Both the position numbers and the translations under genes were made by a program. Shown in pieces: positions 7,660-13,285 of a stretch of 20,798 bases of DNA. Source of the stretch: a virus; the IMG/VR virus record IMGVR_UViG_3300033153_003687, positions 1 through 20,798 of that record. One strand, 5' to 3'. Each line of letters opens with the position of its first letter. The stretch's first letter is position 1. The notes under the pieces are model-generated. The model did not search any database. It saw only the letters and a program-made list of their open reading frames with translations, and was not told where the DNA came from.

Positions 7660-8061
7660 TTACGCTTCCTCTAATTTGCCGATTTTAACATCGAACAACC
7701 AAGCAGGCATAGATACTGTCTTCTTGGACTTGTTCACATCAGCATGCTCACTAGGGAGCCAAACCTCATGACCTTTGATCGATAAGCAGATGCGCTCACC
7801 CCGATCAGCAATTACCTTATTGAAGCCACAACTCTTGTTGCCAGATTCTTTTTTGCCCACTTTTTTGGTGGTCTTCTTTTTGGCTGGTGCAGGTTTATGG
7901 TCTTCTGCTCCTTTTTGAATCTCAGCGAGCGTGGACTTTTTGTCCATGCCTAGATTGAAAGCAACGCGTTCGGATAAAGACCCGATGCTGTCGTCTTCTT
8001 GAAATTCAATGCCTAGATCGCCTGCTGCTTTTTGCCAGTCAGACTTCTTAAACTTTGACAT
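7660..8061 (-). CDS. 133-aa protein with possible HeH/SAP-like N-terminus and lysine-rich linker
   Basis: The product is not recognised with confidence. Residues 6-40 (KSDWQKAAGDLGIEF, then LSERVAFNLG) have the helix-extended loop-helix rhythm of HeH/SAP-type nucleic-acid-binding motifs. Residues 55-72 are a Lys/Pro/Ala linker (KPAPAKKKTTKKVGKK). The C-terminal part (CGFNKVIADRGERICLSIKGHEVWLPSEHAD) looks like a small beta domain. The gene stands alone between a TATATTTG box (8087-8094) and a terminator, like the 267-aa virion gene, which suggests it is made in quantity. It could be a small virion or DNA-binding protein; neither is proven. Confidence 0.8.
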   Translation of the reverse strand: MSKFKKSDWQKAAGDLGIEFQEDDSIGSLSERVAFNLGMDKKSTLAEIQKGAEDHKPAPAKKKTTKKVGKKESGNKSCGFNKVIADRGERICLSIKGHEVWLPSEHADVNKSKKTVSMPAWLFDVKIGKLEEA

Positions 8062-8086
8062 AATCTTGATTTTTAGTTGATTTCAT

Positions 8087-8094
8087 CAAATATA
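8087..8094 (-). promoter_or_regulatory. TATATTTG box upstream of the 133-aa gene
   Basis: The minus strand reads TATATTTG (TAnnTTTG), with a TTG 22 bases further upstream that could serve as a -33 element. It lies 26 bases upstream of the ATG, in the gap between the 148-aa and 133-aa genes. Confidence 0.5.
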
Positions 8095-8120
8095 CAAAAA
8101 CCTGACAAAAGGAAAACAAG

Positions 8121-8567
8121 CTATTTGCCAGCCTTTTTCTTTTTACTGGCCTTCTTCACGACTTTGAGCTTCGACGCCGGCTCCTCGCTTTCGACCTCAG
8201 CGATCATGTCTTCGAGATCCACTTGGTTGTCTTCAGCCTTCTCATCCATGAGTCCAGCCTCCTTGGCATCAGCGGTTGTCTCACTGGCCCGTTCTTCAAC
8301 TCTAGCCATGATTATGTATCCCACGCCATAGGTCAGCAGCTGTAAGTGCAGATAATTGACCATCTCGATGTACGAGTCGTTCTTTTTCTCGGAGTACACC
8401 TTCATCACCGAGGTCTCGTTTGGATTACCTGCTTTTGTGAGAACAGTATTTCCTTTCTCGTCTCTCTCTGCAGCAATGACCTCGACACTCTTTCTGCCAT
8501 CTTTGTTCTTGCATTCGATTCGGCACCCGATCTTGTCTAAGTACCTGCTAAATTCCTTTGCTTTCAT
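8121..8567 (-). CDS. Unknown 148-aa protein with charged C-terminal tail
   Basis: The first 95 residues look globular (FSRYLDKIGCRIECKNKDGRK, VYSEKKNDSYIEMVNYLHLQLLTYGVGYIIMARVEE). The tail is acidic (MDEKAEDNQVDLEDMIAEVESEEP) and ends in a basic cluster KKASKKKKAGK, as seen in many phage DNA-binding accessory proteins. Its ATG overlaps the stop of the 178-aa gene upstream by ATGA. No family recognised. Confidence 0.75.
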   Translation of the reverse strand: MKAKEFSRYLDKIGCRIECKNKDGRKSVEVIAAERDEKGNTVLTKAGNPNETSVMKVYSEKKNDSYIEMVNYLHLQLLTYGVGYIIMARVEERASETTADAKEAGLMDEKAEDNQVDLEDMIAEVESEEPASKLKVVKKASKKKKAGK

Positions 8568-9100
8568 ATTCCTATCTGTTTTAGTATTCTCTTTAATTCT
8601 GATTTGTTTTTGATGGTGCCGTTGAACACCATGTGACTTCCTCTTCCATGTGTGCCAGTCTTCTCTACCAGAACCTTCTTAAGGTGCTCATTGAAGATCA
8701 TAGACGAAGCATCTTCGAAAATATACTCCACCCAAGGACTTGTTTTTGGAGCGTCGCCTTTTACAGAATGTCTACCTCTTTTCCATTTCTTTCCTGTTGC
8801 CTGCTCGACCTTATTCAAGTAATCTTCTATGTCTTTATGATCTAGAGCTTTTACTCTTAACCACTTAACCCCTGCGTCAGGTATATAGAAAGAATCCTCA
8901 TAAACTTCCCAATCACACCAACGGTATCGCTTATATCTTGCACCGTCGCAGTCTTCTCTTTTATCAGTGTCCTCTACGTCTTTCTTTTTTAAACCTTGTT
9001 CATGAACATCTTCAATCCCTCTGAAGTAGTCAACAACTTTTGCTTGATACTCAAAGCCCACATGAAACTCTTCTAATTCTGGAGTGTAGTATTTACTCAT
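8564..9100 (-). CDS. Conserved-type phage protein, YYTPELEEFHVGFEYQ family, 178 aa
   Basis: The N-terminus (SKYYTPELEEFHVGFEYQAKV) resembles a recurrent hypothetical protein of Bacteroidota phages and prophages, by memory only. The middle is charged and Trp/Tyr-rich (RYKRYRWCDWEVYEDSFYIPD). The C-terminal part ends in a helical EHLKKVLVEKTGTHG and SELKRILKQIGI. The whole looks like a small globular alpha/beta protein without a known catalytic motif. It overlaps the upstream 71-aa gene by eight bases and the downstream gene by four, so the three are probably co-translated. The leader has AAACCAAAAGAAT. Confidence 0.8.
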   Translation of the reverse strand: MSKYYTPELEEFHVGFEYQAKVVDYFRGIEDVHEQGLKKKDVEDTDKREDCDGARYKRYRWCDWEVYEDSFYIPDAGVKWLRVKALDHKDIEDYLNKVEQATGKKWKRGRHSVKGDAPKTSPWVEYIFEDASSMIFNEHLKKVLVEKTGTHGRGSHMVFNGTIKNKSELKRILKQIGI

Positions 9101-9308
9101 ATTCTTTTGGTTTTAGTCTTGGATATAATTCAATTAATGTATTCTTTACTCCTTCATTATGTAGTGCATTTTCCAACTGCTGAATATAAGTCTTTACAGC
9201 TTCGTCAACTTTAAAGTGATTATACTCTGTTGGAGAAATTTTTACAGAAACATAATGGCTTGACTTATTATTTTCTTGCCTTTCTTCAAGCATCTCTATT
9301 GTACTCAT
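9093..9308 (-). CDS. Unknown 71-aa protein
   Basis: A small, probably helical protein (KVDEAVKTYIQQLENALHNEG) with a basic/proline C-terminus (YPRLKPKEYE). Its end overlaps the next gene by eight bases. The leader reads AAACCAAAAAGAAG before the ATG, the A/C-rich style of this arm. This and the next stretch are AT-rich compared with the structural genes. No family recognised. Confidence 0.65.
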   Translation of the reverse strand: MSTIEMLEERQENNKSSHYVSVKISPTEYNHFKVDEAVKTYIQQLENALHNEGVKNTLIELYPRLKPKEYE

Positions 9309-9320
9309 CTTCTTTTTGGT

Positions 9321-9533
9321 TTAAAGGTTTCTACTTTCATAACATTCCTTACAATACTTCAACTCCTCCCCATCTTCACCACAAGGAACAAACATCCATA
9401 ACTCTAAAGGCTGCTTTAGGAACTTGGCGTAGTTGACCGTTATCTCCCAAGATTGACTGATAGCCCATCCGTATGATCCACCAGTGTCCTCACATAGCTC
9501 CAGAACAAAATCTGTCATACTAACTAGCTTCAT
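9321..9533 (-). CDS. Conserved-type small phage protein (MKLVSMTDFVLE family), 70 aa
   Basis: The start MKLVSMTDFVLEL and the later FLKQPLELWMFVPC followed by EDGEEL match a recurrent small protein of Bacteroidota phages as I remember it; its function is unknown. It ends KYCKECYES, a Cys pair that could bind metal. The ATG overlaps the previous stop as ATGA and is preceded by AGGAGGT, a canonical Shine-Dalgarno, which is exceptional in this window. Confidence 0.75.
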   Translation of the reverse strand: MKLVSMTDFVLELCEDTGGSYGWAISQSWEITVNYAKFLKQPLELWMFVPCGEDGEELKYCKECYESRNL

Positions 9534-9733
9534 GATCCCACCTCCTCTATTGATTCTTTTCCAGCCCGAATCATGTTAATGGTCCCAAGACTTGAGTACC
9601 TACTTACCCGACTTATGATTTCTATTTTCTGCCCGATAAAAATACCTTTAGCCTGATGCTTATCACTAGCCGATATATGCTTATCTATTAGCAGCTGTCC
9701 GTTTGATAATTCCAATTTACATCTGAACATCAT
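9530..9733 (-). CDS. Unknown 67-aa protein
   Basis: A small protein with beta-type alternation (MMFRCKLELSNGQLLIDKHI, KIEIISRVSRYSS). It ends EEVGS, close to the EAGS end of the gene before it, because both gene junctions share nearly the same 15 bases. A GGAGG lies eight bases before its ATG. It overlaps neighbours by four bases on both sides. Function unknown. Confidence 0.65.
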   Translation of the reverse strand: MMFRCKLELSNGQLLIDKHISASDKHQAKGIFIGQKIEIISRVSRYSSLGTINMIRAGKESIEEVGS

Positions 9734-9978
9734 GATCCCGCCTCCAGTGTTATGGTCCCGTGGAACTGTTCGAATTGGTCCTTGCCAAATTTATTTTCAA
9801 GAATCTGTGACGGACCTTCAGGGCTTAAAGCTATTCCGCTAAAATTAGCTCCAGAGTCTACGCCGCCGGTTACAAGTACTGGTGATACGTCGTCGTGGTT
9901 CTTTAAGACAACTACATTCCCAATGTAGAATATGTTTTCAATAGGTTCAGGATCCCTCTCCTTAATAGTGATTTTCAT
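9730..9978 (-). CDS. Unknown 82-aa protein at the head of the leftward small-gene block
   Basis: The sequence looks beta-rich (IENIFYIGNVVVLKNHDDVSPVLVTGG, residues 13-39; FHGTITLEAGS at the end), like a small barrel or SH3-like protein, with no known motif. It is the first well-supported gene leftward of the divergent control region. Its leader up to the box at 10117-10124 is about 130 bases and contains a hairpin at 10034-10054. Confidence 0.7.
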   Translation of the reverse strand: MKITIKERDPEPIENIFYIGNVVVLKNHDDVSPVLVTGGVDSGANFSGIALSPEGPSQILENKFGKDQFEQFHGTITLEAGS

Positions 9979-9987
9979 AATGATGTA

Positions 9988-10170
9988 TTAGTTAGTAAAT
10001 AGATGTCGATGAAGACTGACGCTTAGAGAAGTAGTCGGTCCGATTAGACCAGACCAACCACAACTCCTATATCCTGCGCCAAGGACAATGGTGTACATTC
10101 CCCACCAAGGGCACAGCAAATATAGTAAATTATCCTTATACCTGACAAACGGAACCCGAAATGTTTTCAT
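9988..10170 (-). CDS. Doubtful 60-aa frame at the edge of the control region
   Basis: The frame starts MKTFRVPFVRYKDNLLYLL and ends nine bases before the next gene, so the spacing would suit a real gene. Against it, its second half (GWSGLIGPTTSLSVSLHRHLFTN) looks like translated leader sequence and covers a probable RNA hairpin, and a TATATTTG promoter-like box lies inside it. I consider it more likely to be leader than gene. Confidence 0.3.
   Translation of the reverse strand: MKTFRVPFVRYKDNLLYLLCPWWGMYTIVLGAGYRSCGWSGLIGPTTSLSVSLHRHLFTN
10034..10054 (-). promoter_or_regulatory. Leader hairpin upstream of the leftward small-gene block
   Basis: On the minus strand GTC-t-GGTC pairs with GACC-GAC around a 6-base loop (seven pairs, one bulged T). 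It would lie in the 5' leader of a transcript from the 10117-10124 box. No riboswitch class is recognised. Confidence 0.35.
10117..10124 (-). promoter_or_regulatory. TATATTTG box with TTTG -33, probable leftward promoter
   Basis: This is the best of the four boxes: the minus strand has TTTG, 21 bases, then TATATTTG, a good match to the Bacteroidota -33/-7 promoter. It lies 139 bases upstream of the 82-aa gene start and would drive the leftward small-gene block from the divergent region. Confidence 0.55.
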
Positions 10171-10367
10171 TCTGTCAATATACCCACTACCTAACTAATT
10201 GAAAACCAACCCCTCTTCCTATCTAATTGTAGTTATTATATATGTTTACTTACTATTAAGTATTGATCCTGCCCCTCCCAGTATTCAGTTCACCAGAATA
10301 ATGTGTGGCACTATACTGCTATATAGCTAACTCTACTCTTTCTTATTAGTATATGCATCGATATTGG

Positions 10368-10405
10368 ATGCGTCCGCATATCCGAGCGCATGTTCGTCCG
10401 CATAT
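10368..10405. repeat. Tandem CGTCCGCATAT repeats, related to the 13.9-kb inverted repeat
   Basis: CGTCCGCATAT occurs at 10371-10381 and 10395-10405 (24-base period). The first, extended as ATGCGTCCGCATAT, matches at 13 of 14 bases the complement of the right arm of the hairpin at 13912-13925. These look like binding sites for one regulator. Confidence 0.5.
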
Positions 10406-10962
10406 ATAGGTACCTGCTATATAGATACCCCTCCCCCTTAATTTATTGGTAGTCAACAAGTTAGGGATGCCTATTTCCTGTCTGGGAGAAAAAACTACTA
10501 GGGGGGCGTTTACAGGGTGTTCGTGTATGTGGGGGTACTATTATATACATCCGGCCCCTCCCCTATCTGAGGGAAAACCGAACCGCGACAAATGCACCTT
10601 ATGAGAGGGCGTAACTATCTTTACCTCTTTTTGGGGCTAATTGATTGAGGGCCAACACGTTACAGGGGGTGATTATTGTCGTTATTTGGCCTATTTGTCG
10701 TGGTTTTGGGGGGTTGTGAGTTGTTTTGGCGCTCGTCTGTAGGAAGAAGTACATAACCCAATCCCCTTAATCCCAGTGATACCAACGCTTTGCGGCTGCA
10801 TTGCGCTCGCATCACCTTAGCATACTACACACACACGGTTAACACTATATTAAGCCTATTATGTTAAGATGTCCAACTAATTACGCTAATTTTATTCTAT
10901 TGATCCTCAGTTAGTTACAAGTTATTTGTTGCGTTCTCGTAACTTTTATTGAAGTATCAGCG

Positions 10963-11023
10963 TTACACTATACAACACCAACAAACAAACATTCATCAAT
11001 ACACACACTAACACACATACATT
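10963..11023 (+). promoter_or_regulatory. G-free A/C-rich leader of the first rightward gene
   Basis: From 10963 to the ATG at 11024 there is no G on the plus strand; the stretch is built of ACA, CAA and CAC steps. Such a leader cannot form stable helices and would leave the start codon open, which fits translation without Shine-Dalgarno pairing. Confidence 0.5.
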
Positions 11024-11488
11024 ATGTCAGTAGTAACAAAACAAGCGCCGAAAGGCAAAGCAACTAAGAAGGCTAACAAGCTAACGAAGGCGGACAAAGA
11101 ACGCAGAGCAAAGCAACCCGCGAAGATGAACAAGCGAGCAGCGAGCGACCTTGCAGCCGTGCAAGCATTCGATAAGGACAACACCAATGCATACAAGCGC
11201 CTGCAGATGACGGCTAAAGTAAAGCGCGTTGATTCTATGGGCCTAAATAAGGCGCTTAAGGACTTCTTGAAGGCGGCCAAGGAAACGATGACGGCTAAAG
11301 AGCTAAAGTGCCTTACATTCGCTAACGTGAAAGCGGCCATAGAAGTGAGTCCAAAGTACAAGGACTTGCAGTTATTCACTGAGGGCCAAATGACGCTCAT
11401 TTGTAACAAGGTGCTAAAGGGTCACAACCAACATATCGCACGTGCCGCAAAAGTGGAGCGTCAGAACAAAGCACAGGCAAAAAAATAG
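11024..11488 (+). CDS. 154-aa highly basic protein, first gene of the rightward arm
   Basis: The first 45 residues are Lys/Ala/Arg-rich and probably disordered (KATKKANKLTKADKERRAKQ), followed by a helical body with a repeated segment in which MTAKVKRVD (about 62-70) and MTAKELKCL (about 89-97) share the bases GACGGCTAAAG. The middle reads ALKDFLKAAKETM and the end NKVLKGHNQHIARAAKVERQNKAQAKK is again basic. It is likely to bind nucleic acid. As the first rightward gene, with a long unstructured leader, it may be strongly expressed early in infection. It lies directly upstream of the structured RNA region, so an RNA-binding partner role is a reasonable but unproven idea. No family recognised. 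Confidence 0.75.
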   Translation: MSVVTKQAPKGKATKKANKLTKADKERRAKQPAKMNKRAASDLAAVQAFDKDNTNAYKRLQMTAKVKRVDSMGLNKALKDFLKAAKETMTAKELKCLTFANVKAAIEVSPKYKDLQLFTEGQMTLICNKVLKGHNQHIARAAKVERQNKAQAKK

Positions 11489-11849
11489 TATTGCCTAGGG
11501 TGTACGCAATAGCGTGAACCGGTGCCACATTGGAACCACCACACCCACTAGTTAACCGCCGCCGAAAGGTAGCAACCGGACAAATGCACGTCTTTACGTG
11601 TGCCCTCTTTAGGGTGTCCAATAGTGTTGCCACTTAGTATGCGTATTATAATAGCGGGGACATCTTGAATGGATTGCATTAATACTAACAATGCAGCACC
11701 CTTGTGACTCGGGGTTAATAGACCAACAACACAGACACGGAACAGCCGTATCAATTGATAGCTATCTGGCAGCATCTTGTTAATCATCGCCGCGATTGAA
11801 ATATCGCCGAGAACCTTAGTAAAGGGGAAACAGTCAGAACAAACAACAA

Positions 11850-11898
11850 CCTATTCACCACTACAAACGTGAGTAGGCCACAGGTCACAATGATCTGT
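11850..11898 (+). repeat. tRNA-like half (anticodon-arm and T-arm look-alike) within the structured RNA
   Basis: A 9-bp hairpin (11850-11877) carries CTACAAACGTGAG at 11861-11873, identical to bases 12026-12038 of the downstream tRNA. It is followed, after two bases, by a 7-bp hairpin ACAGGTC-acaat-GATCTGT that corresponds in place and partly in sequence to the tRNA T-arm (CAGGT and AAT shared). It may be a decayed tRNA duplicate or a tRNA mimic. Confidence 0.5.
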
Positions 11899-11956
11899 AC
11901 ACTAAAGTGTCCGCTGTATCTGCGTAGTGGACGATAAGCTCAACGCAGAGACAACT

Positions 11957-11990
11957 AGCACCGAGGCAACCATAAGACCTCGGTGCTTTT
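11957..11990 (+). terminator. Perfect 10-bp terminator-like hairpin before the tRNA
   Basis: AGCACCGAGG (11957-11966) pairs fully with CCTCGGTGCT (11978-11987) around an 11-base loop, followed by a run of T ending at 11990. It would end the upstream structured RNA. The tRNA starts five bases later, so some read-through or processing is implied. Confidence 0.8.
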
Positions 11991-11994
11991 ATAT

Positions 11995-12068
11995 GTTCCA
12001 GTAGCTCAGTGGCAAGAGCACTCGCCTACAAACGTGAGAGGTCGCAGGTTCGAATCCTGTCTGGAATA
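11995..12068 (+). tRNA. tRNA with 8-base anticodon loop; identity uncertain
   Basis: The cloverleaf is clear: acceptor GTTCCAG/CTGGAAT (one G-T at the end), D-arm GCTC/GAGC, anticodon stem CTCGC/GTGAG (one G-T), variable AGGTC, T-arm GCAGG-TTCGAAT-CCTGT, discriminator A; no CCA is encoded. Between the anticodon stem strands are eight bases, CTACAAAC (12026-12033), instead of seven. Reading after the conserved T gives ACA (would be Cys), an unusual A34 anticodon; shifted readings give CAA (Leu) or a four-base ACAA. Extended loops are known in frameshift-suppressor tRNAs. It may be functional with special decoding, or degraded. It is the only tRNA in the window. Confidence 0.85.
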
Positions 12069-12087
12069 CTCATCAACAATCAATACA

Positions 12088-12195
12088 ATGATCACACTTA
12101 ACTGCCAATGCTGCGGGAAACAATTCCTGAACGCAAGCCAAACACATTCAGCAACTACGTGCATCATCTGCACAGTTAACGCCAAGAAAACATGA
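12088..12195 (+). CDS. 35-aa putative zinc-ribbon protein
   Basis: The chosen ATG (12088) follows an A/C-rich leader with CATCAACAATCAATACA. A longer upstream frame runs through the tRNA and is not credible. The protein has two Cys pairs, CQCCG (Cys6/8/9) and CIIC (Cys25, Cys28), a minimal zinc-ribbon layout. Its stop overlaps the next ATG as ATGA. Function unknown. Confidence 0.65.
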   Translation: MITLNCQCCGKQFLNASQTHSATTCIICTVNAKKT

Positions 12196-12422
12196 ACACA
12201 CCAGAACGTATCAACGACATCCTAGACGGTGCAGGATCCTCATTCTATTCAGACGAGGTAAAGCACGTAAGAGCAAACGTATTCCAATCAATCGAACACA
12301 GCTGCATAGTTCACTACACTAACGCCGAACTTTACTACCTTGACGAAGAAATGTTAATGGTTATGAAGGGTGCCGACGAGGTAATCGAGACAAGCAAAGG
12401 CACCGCATACGCATTCAATTAA
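12192..12422 (+). CDS. Unknown 76-aa protein
   Basis: A small alpha/beta-looking protein (PERINDILDGAGSSFYSDEVKHVRANVF, residues 4-31; VHYTNAELYYLDEEMLMVMKG). It is coupled to the zinc-ribbon gene by a four-base overlap. Its stop TAA begins the leader TAATCTCTATCAACC of the next gene, a variant of the repeated leader motif of this arm. No family recognised. Confidence 0.7.
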   Translation: MNTPERINDILDGAGSSFYSDEVKHVRANVFQSIEHSCIVHYTNAELYYLDEEMLMVMKGADEVIETSKGTAYAFN

Positions 12423-12434
12423 TCTCTATCAACC

Positions 12435-12584
12435 ATGAAATACAAGCTCAACAGGCGTAGAAGAATCGGAGACTCGAACTTCTACATAAGCAGCGGAGGG
12501 CTGTTCTGGACAAGAGCACCCAAAACGCCGGTGACTGGGATAACCCAGCGCGGTAAAACTAAACCATTCTTCACCTGTAACTAG
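12435..12584 (+). CDS. Unknown 49-aa basic protein
   Basis: A short frame starting MKYKLNRRRRIGDSNFYISSGG and ending KPFFTCN. It is basic, and the Tyr/Phe/Trp pattern (LFWTRAPKTPVTG) suggests a small beta fold. It is supported by its leader CTATCAACC and by close packing (12 bases after the previous stop, six bases before the next start). Function unknown. Confidence 0.6.
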   Translation: MKYKLNRRRRIGDSNFYISSGGLFWTRAPKTPVTGITQRGKTKPFFTCN

Positions 12585-12590
12585 ACAGCC

Positions 12591-12737
12591 ATGAAACCTA
12601 AACCAGAGAAATACAGCAGCGCATTCAGCAACGAAGCATCCAGAGTAGCAGCAGCATTCTGCACTGAACTATGGATGAACACCCTAGACGGAAACATATT
12701 TTTACAGGAGATCCAACGTAGGATCCAAGACAATTAA
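12591..12737 (+). CDS. Unknown 48-aa helical protein
   Basis: MKPKPEKYSSAFSNEASRVA followed by AFCTELWMNTLDGNIFLQEIQRRIQDN, largely helical. It fits tightly between neighbours in the array and lies in the same orientation. No family recognised. Confidence 0.6.
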   Translation: MKPKPEKYSSAFSNEASRVAAAFCTELWMNTLDGNIFLQEIQRRIQDN

Positions 12738-12757
12738 TCATCAAACATCGAGACATC

Positions 12758-12940
12758 ATGAAAAATTCAATCAACTCAAAAGCAGTAAAGAACGAAGTGT
12801 TAGCCGCAAAAGCTAAAGGACAGACTTCTAAGGTATCAACCAAGGTGGTATCCGAGACAGCGATCCTGTTAGGGTTCGTGCTCGCACTAGGTGCCGCAAT
12901 CACCATCAACGCTATAAACCATGGCTTCCCGTCATTCTAA
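12758..12940 (+). CDS. 60-aa small membrane protein
   Basis: The N-terminal half is lysine-rich and soluble (KNSINSKAVKNEVLAAKAKG). Residues 34-52 (TAILLGFVLALGAAITINA) form one hydrophobic membrane segment, so an N-in single-pass inner-membrane protein is likely by the positive-inside rule. The leader reads AATCATCAAACATCGAGACATC. Function unknown; small phage membrane proteins often act in superinfection exclusion or takeover, but nothing specific points there. Confidence 0.7.
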   Translation: MKNSINSKAVKNEVLAAKAKGQTSKVSTKVVSETAILLGFVLALGAAITINAINHGFPSF

Positions 12941-12950
12941 ACCCATAACT

Positions 12951-13283
12951 ATGTCAGGTAAAACCAAAAAATGGAAGGTTGTCGGGGAGCTCGATAACAT
13001 CCAGATCGTACAGGAGAAAGACCTCGGAGAAGGCGACATTCAAGACCATGGAGTAGCAAGAGTAGGCTGCTGGAGTCATGAGGTGCCAGACTACCACGAG
13101 GCTGAGGAGAACGCTCACCTCATGTCAGCATCACCAGATCTACTCAAGGCGCTCACCGAACTAACAGATTTCTTGAAGTTCAACCACCCAGAGGAGGGGC
13201 GGAAGTACGACGATGACAGACACGAGGAGCTAACCGCCGAAGCAGAGGCAGCAATCAGGAAAGCTAAGAACCAAAACCCATAA
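12951..13283 (+). CDS. Phage protein with AHLMSASPDLLKAL motif, 110 aa
   Basis: The ATG at 12951 (MSGKTKKWKVVGELDN) is preferred to one at 12921 that overlaps the membrane protein, because its context AAACCCATAACTATGTCAG nearly repeats that of the next gene (AAACCCATAACCATGTCAG). The motif NAHLMSASPDLLKALTEL (about residues 76-92) corresponds to the NAxLIAAAPDLLEAL motif of many small phage proteins of unknown function. The N-terminal part is beta-like (WKVVGELDNIQIVQEKD). It ends with a helix EAEAAIRKAKNQ. A two-base gap separates it from the next gene. Confidence 0.75.
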   Translation: MSGKTKKWKVVGELDNIQIVQEKDLGEGDIQDHGVARVGCWSHEVPDYHEAEENAHLMSASPDLLKALTELTDFLKFNHPEEGRKYDDDRHEELTAEAEAAIRKAKNQNP

Positions 13284-13285
13284 CC

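Larger units (their letters stand above)
10171..11023. other. Divergent non-coding control region of about 850 bases
   Basis: No credible gene is seen on either strand. It separates the leftward and rightward arms. It holds direct repeats TGCTATATAG (10317-10326, 10415-10424), CGTCCGCATAT (10371-10381, 10395-10405) and CCCCTCCC (10272, 10428, 10555), a G/T-rich block at about 10660-10740, then an abrupt change to A/C-rich sequence toward 11023. Such a change of strand bias, with repeats and divergent operons, suits a transcription control hub and possibly a replication origin. No initiator-protein site is recognised. Confidence 0.6.
11489..11990 (+). ncRNA. Candidate large structured non-coding RNA next to a tRNA
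   Basis: No gene fits here, but stems are dense. By eye: TATTGC/GCAATA (11489-11511); GGTGCCA/TGG..CACC (11521-11540); a compact three-way junction in which GGACA (11578-11582) pairs with TGTCC (11615-11619) around CACGT-cttt-ACGTG and CCCT-cttt-AGGG; TGCATT/AATGCA (11675-11695); ACGG/CCGT (11737-11749); a 9-bp stem CCTATTCAC/GTGAGTAGG (11850-11877); ACAGGTC/GATCTGT (11880-11898); TCTGCGT/ACGCAGA (11919-11949); and a terminal 10-bp hairpin with T-run. The loop AGGGTGT near 11500 could also pair with ACACCC at 11541. Length, phage setting and adjacent tRNA resemble GOLLD and ROOL RNAs; membership is untested. An untranslated, recombination-scarred spacer is the alternative. Confidence 0.6.

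Noticed and set aside
11008-11409. 133-aa minus-strand frame opposite the 154-aa gene
   Set aside because: The lysine/alanine-rich sense gene gives a long antisense frame of Leu/Phe/Ala; orientation and leader favour the sense gene.
11489-11990. Group I intron or tmRNA
   Set aside because: I could not find the conserved intron core segments or the tmRNA ends (tRNA-Ala-like half with encoded peptide tag).
11983-12195. 70-aa frame running through the tRNA
   Set aside because: Its first 35 codons are the tRNA itself; the last 35, from the ATG at 12088, make a better gene with its own leader.
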